This document shows positions 25,446 through 35,159 of a DNA stretch of 64,000 nt, piece by piece (position 1 is the stretch's first letter; each line of letters opens with the position of its first letter). The notes under the pieces were generated by a model. That model made no database searches, had not been told where the DNA came from, and saw nothing but the letters and a program-made list of their open reading frames with translations. A program made the translations under genes and the position numbers. Source of the stretch: Latrodectus hesperus (taxonomy: Eukaryota > Arthropoda > Arachnida > Araneae > Theridiidae); assembly GCA_037975125.1 (NCBI GenBank), contig CM075853.1:23325399-23389398 (forward strand), written 5' to 3'.

Positions 25446-25560
25446 ATGTATAACGCCCCTGTCTATAGCACCACACATGACGTCATCAACAAGGAAGGGA
25501 GTCCCACCCCAGCAACCGTAGGAATGCGATGTATATCGATATGACTCTCATGTTTACCCT
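25446..25560. other. GC-richer island beside a microsatellite
   Basis: The block begins AACGCCCCTGTCTATAGC and contains CATGACGTCATC and AGTCCCACCCCAGCAACC. It is much richer in GC than its flanks and has no open frame. It could be a piece of an LTR or another promoter-bearing repeat, but I found no partner copy and no matching ends. Confidence 0.25.
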
Positions 25561-25648
25561 ATTTCCTTTAACTTTATATGTTTAGATGTAATTGTATGTT
25601 ATTTGTAGTATATGTATCTGTGTTGTGCTCAAATTGTACCCTAAATTG

Positions 25649-25728
<80 letters not shown>
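25649..25728. repeat. (TA)n microsatellite
   Basis: About 80 bp of pure TA repeat. Confidence 0.97.
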
Positions 25729-25730
<2 letters not shown>

Positions 25731-27391
25731 CGCTTATCTTCCAAGACAAATTATAGTATCATCAGAATTTGATATTTTCTAATAAACAATGGAATATATA
25801 CAATTTTGAATTGCAAAAATATTTTTTTATTCTTTATCAATTACTTAAAAACTTTTTATCAATTGCTAAAAGTTACTCCAATTCAGAAAGCACTGCTGAA
25901 TACTTCACGTTTAAAAAGATAATTAACACAGAAATCGTCTAATTAACATAGAAATCAAAATGAATTTGGAAAATAAATTGAAATGTAAATTTACAATTAC
26001 AACAACGTAAAATAAGTTTAGTGTAAATAGAATTTGTTTTGAGTCGTTCTATAAAAATGTTAAGAAAAATATCTCAGCACTTGAAATATTGAGACACCAA
26101 ATTATATGGTTGAATTTTTATTGAAAACTTTGTACAATTTAATTTTTAGAAATAAATTTTCCGCATTTTATATAATTTTAAAGCTATTTAAAAGTTGAGT
26201 GTTATTTATTCATTAATATTATTTATACATTATTATTTTACAATTTACATAAATAAAAAAAATGCCTTCTGATGTTGTTTTTAATGCTTATTACTTCTCA
26301 ATTTAAATTTAATAGTCAAAAGATTACTCAAGATCAAATGGTCTCAAAAATTTTTATTTGAATATTCAATTGTTTTAGTACAATTTATAGAGTAGAAAAT
26401 TGCTAGAAATATCATTTTACGTAATAATTGCCTCATTCCTATCAATACATTAATCTGTGAGACAATATATTTTAAAACAACAATGTCTTTGATCTGGTAA
26501 AATTCTGAGTTTTTAGTTATTTACTTGAATGTTGATGCGTTTTCCATTTCTTATTCATACTTCATTATTATATTAAATTATTTCATCAGGTAATTATTTG
26601 TCTCATAGACACTGTGAAATTTCAGTTTAAATGAATTTATGTTATATATGTGTACATTGGACAACAAAATATTTAGTTAATATTCTATAATGTTCATGCG
26701 TAATATTAGCAAATTAAATTCTAGAAATACCTGAAGCATTTATTTAATGGCTAAACATTTAAATGGAAAGATTATTTTATTATCCTTCTTTGGGCAGTAA
26801 AAAAATGATTTAAAAGTGATGGGGTGCCATATTAGAGATAGAAAATGGTTTTTTCCTGCAATAAAATCATAAAATAAATTCAGTATTTAGATGTTAAACT
26901 TAAGAAATCCGTTTTTCAGATAAGCACCTGAGTATATAATAATTGACGGCTCTGAATTCTTTTATGTGATTATTATTTGACTTTTCCACAAAAAATTTGC
27001 AAAGGAAATGGATAAAATTTTACAATATCTAAATAAATAAATAGTTTAATGGGGAAATAACATTGAGCTTGCTCTTCTGAAACTCCAGTCCAAAAATCAT
27101 ATTTGTGTAGATGAAGTCAGTCATTTGTGAGCAGCTAATGATTTAGGCCAATTCAATGAAGTGCATGCAAAAAGTCTACTTTGTGAAGGACAATATTTTA
27201 TAAATAGACACATTTATATAATATTGCATAAAATACGATTAGATAAAATACTAAAATGATCGATATATAATGATAGGTATTTAATATAAATAAGATTGAT
27301 ATAATAACATACAATGTTATTATAGATAATAATAATTATGCCTTAGAATTGAAGATTTTTAAGCATATTTCTTAGAGCATATATCTTAGAG

Positions 27392-27392
<1 letters not shown>
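25729..27392. other. AT-rich sequence, nothing recognised
   Basis: No gene, RNA or repeat structure was visible. Confidence 0.55.

Positions 27393-27465
<73 letters not shown>
27393..27465. repeat. (TA)n microsatellite
   Basis: About 73 bp of pure TA repeat. The minus-strand 105-codon frame across it is an artefact of the repeat. Confidence 0.97.
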
Positions 27466-27468
<3 letters not shown>

Positions 27469-27804
27469 ATAAATAGATACAAACTTTGAAAACTTAAAGA
27501 ACATAATCTCCTGAAACAAAAGAGAGCATTTTTCAAAACGTAAATAAAGTTGTATGTAGGGGATACATTTCAAATAACCTAAAATGGAAAACTTTGATGA
27601 AAGGAGATCAATTGAGACAAAGTGTATAAAAAAACCGCAATGATTCCAGTAAAGCATCATAGGAAAATTTATTGTTCTATTAAATATAATAATAAGTATA
27701 ATTCTGCATTAAACAGAACCCTGTTAAATCCAGATTGAGTCAGGACTCAATCTTAAACAAAACATTACTTAGTTCCATATTTATGCTTATTTTTACTTAT
27801 TCTA

Positions 27805-27934
27805 AGCGTGCATTGGGTGTGAGAGAGGGACATGGATTTGAGACCGGAGGTGGTGCTTGAGAGAATGAGTAATTTTGTATTCATGGGGCTGGTGTGATGG
27901 TACTGTCACACCAGTCGGGGATAAGCAACAACAA
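27805..27934 (+). mobile_element. short SINE fragment with (CAA)n-type 3' end and perfect TSD
   Basis: This 130-bp insertion is flanked by a perfect 11-bp direct repeat, TACTTATTCTA (27794-27804 and 27935-27945). It is GC-rich against its flanks, includes a weak B-box-like GGATTTGAGACCGG, and ends GGGGATAAGCAACAACAA. This is the same terminus as the (CAA)n LINEs at 50.25 and 52.77 kb. It is probably a 5'-truncated SINE mobilised by that LINE. Confidence 0.8.
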
Positions 27935-27945
27935 TACTTATTCTA

Positions 27946-29577
27946 TGCAGATATCACCCTGCATATAGGATTCCGACTGAATGTGGAATGTGATATAAGA
28001 TCTCTTCTGGTAGAAAAATTGAGCTGATGGTTTTAATTGTAATCCGTATAGCTTCTAGGAGAACAGAATTTTCTTAAGTTGTTTATAAATATTTATTTCT
28101 ACTATACATCGAGAGATAAATAATAATACACATTTTTCCTTTATGGCTATAAGATGATCCACATCGAAAATAAAACTGCATTATTCATCAGAGCACACTT
28201 TGGAAATAATTTATGGCAGAAATTATAGTGATTTGTGAAATAAATCTCAGTATTTTTTTGTTGTTCTTCGTTATTTTTTTATAGTATGAATATATCAGAA
28301 TTTATTATATTAATATTATTGAAATAATTTTATTGGTGATTTTCCTTAAAAGAAAAATGTGCTTGTAAATTTTTTATCGCATTTAGCTTACACCACTTAT
28401 TTACTGAAGTTAAAAGAGTTTCTCATTAAACTGTCTTTAAAAAATGATGATCAAAACCATAAAATCAATTGTTTGATGAACTGTTAATGAAAACAAGTTT
28501 TAAGTTATAAGAGAAGGTCAGATTTAAACGAAACTGCTAACCAAGAATGTATTTACTACAGGTATAAGCGAAATTATAGTTAGACTGTCTTAAAGTGGGG
28601 GCCAAAAATCACACTTTTCATGAAATATAATTTTATTATGAATATTAAAAAAATTTATTTAAAGAAAAAAATTCAATAAAAGTTTTGAAACAGGCTACAA
28701 GCAATAGCACCTGTTACGTGACATTCAACGAATTTCAATAAAAGTAATCAACTCTCTAGTTGCTTTTCTTTTACTCTCAATAAGCATAAATCATGTAACA
28801 CAATTGCTTAAATAAAGTATGTATCTGATAGATTTACATAAGATTTTTTGTTTTTATTGTGATTGTTAGAAAATGCCATGCATTGCGAAAATGAAATACA
28901 TAAACTTGCCCATTAGAAAATTAATTCCCTTTTTTTATGACTTTGCTTTAAACACTTAAATATTTTTTAATATTTTGAAAAAATTTTTATACCACTCCAG
29001 AGTGAATTGAACATTCAAACAAAGAGCTGCGTAAAATTATTTATACAAGGTGTCTTATTAAGCAATGGCCGTAAATGATTTTACATATATTCCAAACTAT
29101 ACAGTGCCGCCATCTATATGGTAAATTAAATTGTTAATTTGATGCGCTTTTTTGTAAGAGAAATAATTTGCATCAGTTGAAAATGGGAAACTATATTGTA
29201 TTTCAATCCAAATAAAATAATATCTGAAATTTTCTAATAATTATTAATTTATTAAAAAAATAAAATTTTACTTATGCAAGAAAAGGTGTAATGATATAAT
29301 GTAAAACAGTAAAAAACATTTTTGGTAAATTAAATAATCTCAAGCATGGATAAATACAATGACAATCACTAACACAGGCATAAATTAAGATAGAAGTACT
29401 AGATTTATAATTTTTCAGATGAATCCTTTATTGCTAAGTTTAATTCTTGAATGATAGTTTAAATTAATCCTGACAACTTTCATGTGAATGTTTCATTTAT
29501 TAAAGATTTTAACTTCGAAATTAGAAAAAGGAATATATATATTCAAAGAAATAACTTTTATTTAAGTTTAATTTATT
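27946..29577. other. AT-rich sequence, nothing recognised
   Basis: No supported feature. Bases 29274-29308 (TATGCAAGAAAAGGTGTAAT...) resemble 30529-30565, a small unexplained similarity. Confidence 0.45.
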
Positions 29578-29588
29578 TGAAAAACAAT

Positions 29589-30384
29589 CTTCTTCTTCTT
29601 CTTCTTCTTAGAATTGGGTTTGTATGTCATTGGGCACCTCTGCTTTTATCAGCATTTTGTACCATTAACTCCAAACCCAATGTTTCCTAGTTCCAGTTAC
29701 TCGGGTCACCCACTTTATTAATAAAGTCCGATAACCCTTTAATGGAGTCTAGGTGTAACTCTCTAGTATGGATGATGCCTAAAAAGGTTAATATAGGGAG
29801 GGCAAGAGCCTCGCATTCATAAATGATATGCTCTGCCGTTTCCTCTTGCGTATGACATTTCCAGCAAATAGGGTCTTGCTGAAATAGTCACATCTGGTCA
29901 GAGAGTCAGTCATACAAGGGATAGCTTCCTGACTTTCACCAGAAGATGGTTTGGAGGTCATTTCTACCTCAAGTGAAGGATTCATTACTGCCCCTTTACA
30001 AGACAGCCTCTGAGTTCACTTGTCTTTTTCAGCAAGGTCAACTTCAGAGGCATCACCTGTAGATGCAGAAAGGATTATTATTTCTTGTGTCTTTTCAGCC
30101 ACAAGATAACAATTTATAAGCTCAGGTAATATAGGTCCACCCAGCATTGCCTGAGATACTGGGCAATGCAAATTACTCTAGAAGTTTGCCAGGCAACTAG
30201 AGGCTCCGTTAAGACACCAATACCGCGGTGCCAATTAGCCCTAGGCACGGAACGCATAACACCAGGGTTTACGGGAGCTGGTTCGCGGCCTCTGATTCTA
30301 TATTCAAGGCTATCCTGTCATTCCTACAGTACGTTCGGTGATCCACCGCCTACCGACGCGCCTGGTAGCTGCTCAGGCCCCAGG
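29589..30384 (-). mobile_element. internally deleted LINE with (GAA)n tail (copy b)
   Basis: On the minus strand it runs from the 5' end CCTGGGGCCTGAGCAGC (30384) through the putative ORF1 start to a GAAGAAGAAGAAGAAG tail (29589). It is flanked by an 11-bp target duplication with one mismatch, TGAAAAACAAT (29578-29588) and TGAAAAACGAT (30385-30395). The deletion begins at the same CTGACCAG point as in copy a (6180-7073), but the 3' breakpoint lies further downstream, at the ...TTTCAGCAAGACCCTAT segment. The 65-codon frame 29788-29985 is the resulting fused scrap. Confidence 0.87.
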
Positions 30385-30470
30385 TGAAAAACGATATTAT
30401 TATGAAAATTGAGATTTTGATTTCGTGTAATAAAGATCAACCAATCACTTTTCACTTGGATGATTTAAAA

Positions 30471-30473
<3 letters not shown>

Positions 30474-30531
<58 letters not shown>
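30474..30531. repeat. (TA)n microsatellite
   Basis: 58 bp of pure TA repeat. Confidence 0.95.
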
Positions 30532-30534
<3 letters not shown>

Positions 30535-30574
30535 AGAAAAGGTCTTATAATGACATAATATGAAATGTATATTG

Positions 30575-30921
30575 GAGGCCGCGATAGCCCCGTGGTTAGG
30601 GCATCGGCTTTTCGTCCGGAAAGACGGTGTTTGATTCTGAATGCCGCGAAAGACCCACCGAGTACGTGCGATATAAGTGCTTGTTAAATTTGTGAAATCG
30701 AAAGTGCTATGTTGGTTGTTGAGCAGTTACCATGGGTGTAATGGTCTGAAGTAAATGTCCTCTCCATCCACATAAATGGAGGATATCGGAGGATGTTAGA
30801 GCCAGATCGTGTACTTTCACCATCGTGTTGCTATGGTTAAACGAAAGACTAACACTGCTGACTTAAATTCGCATTAGACAATGACATAGAAAGATTGGCT
30901 TGTCCAAATATCATAAGTAAT

Positions 30922-30926
<5 letters not shown>
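30575..30926 (+). mobile_element. tRNA-derived SINE (family 1, copy b)
   Basis: This aligns end to end with 2845-3230. The A-box region is GATAGCCCCGTGGTTAGGGC and the B-box region TGTTTGATTCTGAATGCC, with the shared block AAAGACCCACCGAGTACGTG and the 3' end CATAAGTAATAACAA. It is more decayed in the B-box than copy a. It lies between two (TA)n tracts and its tail runs straight into the second one. Confidence 0.82.

Positions 30927-30974
<48 letters not shown>
30926..30974. repeat. (TA)n microsatellite at the SINE 3' end
   Basis: About 49 bp of TA repeat following directly on the AACAA end of the SINE. Confidence 0.93.
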
Positions 30975-30976
<2 letters not shown>

Positions 30977-31219
30977 TTAAAAGTACAACAAGTATTTAAT
31001 ATTCAGATTGCACGTTCAATAAACATATAAAGAATCTTGTTCTTCGAGGTCAAAAGAGACATTGAAATATATCCCTGGTCGTGACTGGCAGTTCTGCGAT
31101 GATATCCTTAGAATTACACGCATCTCATTTATAAGACGAGTTTTGGAATATGGATTTCCTATCTACTCAAGAAACGGAAAGGTTTTTTCATACCAAGACT
31201 TTTTGATGTTGAAATCAAT

Positions 31220-31742
31220 GTGGCTTCAGAGGTGAAGTATCTGGGCATCTATTTAGACCAGAAACTCACCTGGAATAAGCACATTGGTGATAGGATCAAC
31301 CGAGCAAAGAAAAGCATTATGATTTGTAGGCGAATGCTTGGTAAAAACTGGGGTTTACATCCAAAACTAATGTTATGGATGTACACAGATTTTGTCAGGC
31401 CCATTCTCACATATGCCTGTGTGATCTGGTGGCGTAAGGTGGAACAGAAGACTGATGGACAGACTGGGAGGTCTACAAAGACTGGCCTGTCTCTGCATCA
31501 CGGGAGCAATTTCCACCACGCCAACCAGAGCATTAGAGGTTGTGTTGGATCTGACTCCCTTGGATATCTTCATCTGCAGCGTTGCAAGATTGACTGCATA
31601 CAGAATGAAGCTAAAAAACCACTGGTATGACCAGCCTGTTGCCAAAGGGCACAGGGGCATCACCAGGAAAATTCAAGACCCTACTTTCCTGATGCCCTCT
31701 GACATCATGGAAAAAACATACATGTTTGATAGGACATTTTAA
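31220..31742 (+). pseudogene. reverse transcriptase C-terminal part of the nested LINE
   Basis: The first block (31220-31450) reads EVKYLGIYLDQKLTWNKHI and MYTDFVRPILTYACVIWW, the conserved region just after the RT palm. At about 31450 the frame shifts by one, and translation continues as MDRLGGLQRLACLCITGA, TPTRALEVVLDLTPLDI and ARLTAYRMKL until a stop at 31740. The RT catalytic motifs lie upstream of the truncation and are absent. The product would have joined the RNase H frame that follows at 31779. Confidence 0.87.
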
Positions 31743-31778
31743 ATAGTTTTTCCAACTAGAGACGAATGGGATAACAAC

Positions 31779-32642
31779 ATGTTTGAAACTAAAACAGGAG
31801 ATCTAATCTGGTACACAGATGGATCACTGAAGAACAGCCTCTCAGGACTGGGAGTTTGTGGCGTGTCACCAAGAATCAGCTTGTCTGTAAGCCTTGGGCG
31901 ATACGCTTCGGTCTTCCAGGCAGAAGTTTTGGCCATTATCCACTGTCTGCGACTAAATATGAGGAAGGGCTACTACGGTAAGCGGATTCTCATTTTCAGT
32001 GACAGTCAAGCCGCTTTAAAAGCGCTTAATTCCTTCGAAATCAAATCTAAAATGATTTTGGAGTGTAGAAACCTTCTTACGGAACTGGCAACTAGAAACA
32101 AGGTGATCCTTGTATGGGTGCCAGGGCACAAAGGTATCGAAGGTAATGAAAGGGCTGATGAGCTTGCTAAACAAGGATCGTCTTTTGTTCCCATTGGTCC
32201 AGAACCTTTTTGTGGGATCAATTTGAAGACCGCAAAAACCAATGTTCTTAGATGGGAAAAACGGAAGATGTATGAAGCTTGGCTCAAATCTCCTGGTCAA
32301 ACCCACGCTAAAAGTATGATCTGTAGATCATCAGCGAGGATTTCCTCTGAAATTCTAAGATACTCTAGGCAGAAGATACGTTTAATCGTAGGCTTCATAA
32401 CTGGGCATTACTATTTCAGAAAACACCTCCATAAAATGGGACTGTTTCAGCAAGACCCTATCTGCAGGAAATGTCATATGCAAGAGGAAACGGCCAAGCA
32501 TATAATTTACGAATGCGAAGTTCTTGCCCTCCTTAGATTAACTTCTTTAGGTATCATCCATACTAGAGAGTTATACCTAGATTCCATTAAAGGGTTATCG
32601 GACTATATTAATAAAGTGGGTGACCCGAGTAACTGGAACTAG
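31779..32642 (+). CDS. RNase H and C-terminal domain of LINE ORF2
   Basis: This is an open frame of 287 codons and the longest intact LINE coding block in the window. The RNase H-type catalytic set is complete: D14 in YTDGS, E49 in QAEVLAI, D75 in FSDSQAAL and D127 in NERADELAKQG, with H117 in VPGHKGIEGN. The domain would degrade the RNA strand of the RNA/DNA hybrid during retrotransposition. A C-terminal Cys/His cluster (CRKC...H...C, residues 229-246) follows GHYYFRKHLHKMGLFQQDPI. In the native element this is the tail of the ORF2 polyprotein. Here it is cut off from the RT by a stop and a frameshift, and the Met start is only the first in frame, so it is probably not expressed as an independent protein. 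It sits inside another LINE. Confidence 0.85.
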   Translation: MFETKTGDLIWYTDGSLKNSLSGLGVCGVSPRISLSVSLGRYASVFQAEVLAIIHCLRLNMRKGYYGKRILIFSDSQAALKALNSFEIKSKMILECRNLLTELATRNKVILVWVPGHKGIEGNERADELAKQGSSFVPIGPEPFCGINLKTAKTNVLRWEKRKMYEAWLKSPGQTHAKSMICRSSARISSEILRYSRQKIRLIVGFITGHYYFRKHLHKMGLFQQDPICRKCHMQEETAKHIIYECEVLALLRLTSLGIIHTRELYLDSIKGLSDYINKVGDPSNWN

Positions 32643-33965
32643 GAAACATTGGATTTGGAGTTAATGGTACAAAATGCTGATTAAAGCAGAGGTCCCATGA
32701 CATACAAACCCAACCTGTAGAAGAAGAAGTAGATCTACTCAAGAGCTTCTGGTTCTAATTTTCAAAAATTAGAAAGGGTTCAATTGAGTGCTTCTTGCAT
32801 TATAACAAGCTTAAGAAATAACCGCCCGAACGGTATTGTATTATATGAAGCAGCTATTCAGCCTTTAAGTATAAGAAGAGGCATTCATTTAGAGAGTTAA
32901 AGATTACAATAAACTTTTTAGTTATGGTTACCAAAATAGTAAAAATAGCACAAAATAGTATGACTACCAAAATAGTAGTCATACAGAATTAAGAAAAGGT
33001 TAAAGACGAATAATCCGTTAAGCTTTTTTACCTCCTTGGACGTCATTGACAAAAACGTTGAGAGGTCCACGTTGTTCAAGATCAGTATTGATCCCTCTGT
33101 TGTCTTACTTAGCGTTTTGTTTCGCACTGAGCTACTCTCCTTAGTGACCAAGAGCTCAATTATTCCTGAACATCTGAAACAGTTCTCGCTGGAGATCATT
33201 GTTAGGATATCAAGAGACGCTATTAAACTATTCCCAGATTGAAGCAAAAGTGAGAATAATCATTCAGGAAGTGGCATTTATATCATGGCTCTATATATCA
33301 TGAAGTTCAAGAGATAAAAATTAGAAATCCAAGCTATCCATTTTTAGAAGTGAACTAATTGCCACTGAAGTAGGCCTTAGGACCACACTTCAAGAGCGGA
33401 ATTCAACATCTAAAGGACTGGAGAGATGTGGGCCACAGAACTAGCATTTCCATACAGGTTTAAACACATTTCGCTTTTTCGGACTTTACATCTGCAGTGG
33501 ATTCCCTCGCATTTGATGCAAATGAGGTTGCAGACAAACTTTCTAAGGGAGGTTCAGAAGCCCCAATCCCTGCCTCTATCAAGACTTTTACGAAATCTCT
33601 GCAACCAGGAAGAATTTTAACAAGATTAAATAGCAAATCCCTCCAATAAAAGAATGATACACAAGAACTAACCCTGGTCGTTCTCTAGGCCTCATTTGCG
33701 ACTAAAAAGCTCAGATTGCTCTTTCCAGATTTGCCTGAGTCCACTTGAGGGGGCTTTGTTTTTATAGGACTCAGAAAAATTTTCCAATATGCAACAAGTG
33801 TGCTTTAGAAAATGCTTCCCGGAAAACGTTTTGGACTATCTTCGACTATCTCGCGACGACTTAGTTAGAAATCCGATGTTTTTGGATATTTTGAGGGTTA
33901 ATAATCTCACAAATCTTGTCTAGAAGTCTCTAGACTTGGAGGACACGAAACAACAACAGCAGAGA

Positions 33966-34662
33966 ATTATTTTTAAGTCCCATTTTATAAGTATTTTTGC
34001 AAAAAAATGTTATTTACATTAATATTTTTTAATACTTTTTATTATAATGAACAGGTTAGATTTCGCTAGCTCTTAATTAAAGTAACTTAGCTTAGTTAAG
34101 AAAATTTTGTATCAATTTTTCATTACTTAAATACTTGAATTCGTAATTAATTACAGAGAAAAATGTCTATTAATTTTTTCTTGAAAGCAATATAATTTGA
34201 GTAATTTAATTTATTCTCCTATCTTTTGTCACAATATAATCTCACTTTAACTTATTTCACAATTAATTTTCATCATCTTACATTCATTTGCTAGAATTTA
34301 GAGCAATAGTATCTGACTTTGGCAAATTCAATAAACGTCAGCTTAAAAATGTTAAATTTTAAACAATTTTTATAATTTCTTTTAAATAATCAGGTATTAT
34401 ACGATCTTACTATCGCCAATGTTCTATTTTCCCCTAGAGTTTAGAATGACAATATCTAATTATTCGTACAGACTAGAATCAACAATAATACAAAAATTTT
34501 TAGTTAAAATATGAAGAAAATTTTGTAAAAACATTCTGCAGAAAGAAATAATTTTTGAAAACTTTTCCATTTTTACGGATTTTTTACTTTAAAATATTTA
34601 TTTGAAGAACTGATTATAATATTTTTAAAAAGAAAAATTGATGATATGCAATATTCATTTCG
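33966..34662. other. AT-rich sequence, nothing recognised
   Basis: No supported feature. Confidence 0.5.
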
Positions 34663-34865
34663 CCGACCGATAGCGAAGGGGTTAATATCCTTAACTTCTA
34701 AATAGTAGATCCTGGGTTCGAATTCTGGTGCGAGCTTTGATGTTCATTCCTGTCTGTGTTTCTTTCGGAGCAAAGATGGCATACCACAGCAGAAAGTTGC
34801 TGTCACATACGCCCCTTGCAGCCATGAATATGATTAAATTCTAAAAGAAAGCTTGACATTAGAAA
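34663..34865 (+). mobile_element. tRNA-derived SINE (family 6, single copy)
   Basis: The head reads GCCGACCGATAGCGAAGGGG (A-box-like) and, about 50 bp on, GGGTTCGAATTCTGG (strong B-box). A GC-richer body follows (GGCATACCACAGCAGAAAGT, CATACGCCCCTTGCAGCC). The 3' boundary is placed near AAAGCTTGACATT. No second copy is present in the window. Confidence 0.68.
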
Positions 34866-35159
34866 AGAAAACTATATTAATAAAAACTAATTTTCATGTA
34901 TTACCGGAAAAGAAAGCTTATGAGTTTATTTCCTGCGTCAGGAAAAAGAGAAATTTACCGGAAAAATAGAAATCAAAGTGAATACGTATTCAAAAATGCT
35001 TCCAATATTTGATTTAGAAGAATGCAGATGACTGCTTAGAAAAAGCATTGCGGTCGCCATCAAAGAATTTTGGATAAAATTCCGATGTGATTTAATTTTT
35101 TAGCTTTAAGCAAATTTAAAAGCAATCAAAGTTAGTTTGAGAATGTCTAAATTATATAC

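Larger units (their letters stand above)
31173..32732 (+). mobile_element. 5'-truncated (GAA)n LINE nested in another LINE
   Basis: This 1560-bp insertion is bounded by a perfect 12-bp target duplication, ATCTACTCAAGA (31161-31172 and 32733-32744). It ends GTAGAAGAAGAAGTAG. The content is the RT C-terminal part, RNase H and C-terminal zinc-knuckle domain. Its 3' 90 bp (GGTGACCCGAGTAACTGGAA ... CATACAAACCCAAC) is the reverse complement of the same region in the deleted copies at 6.2 and 29.6 kb, which defines the family. Confidence 0.92.
31000..33965 (+). pseudogene. (CAA)n LINE copy, split by a younger LINE
   Basis: The 5' piece (about 31000-31172) reads KHIKNLV, GRDWQ and ISFIRRVLEYGFPIYS, part of the segment after the RT palm. 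The 3' piece (32745-33965) resumes with KLERVQLSASCIITSLRNN, the next conserved block. It continues with ISRDAIKLFPD (first RNase H Asp region, 33210-33240), LHLQWIPSHL (about 33487), and NVLDYLRLSRDDLVRNPMF plus ILRVNNLTNLV before a GAAACAACAACAGCAG tail. Between the pieces sits the (GAA)n LINE 31173-32732. Many stops show an old copy. Upstream it is truncated next to the (TA)n tract. Confidence 0.86.

Noticed and set aside
29274..30565. Similarity between 29274-29308 and 30529-30565 as possible target duplications of a composite insertion
   Set aside because: The match is imperfect and short, does not coincide with the ends of the LINE or SINE in between, and those have their own better-supported boundaries.
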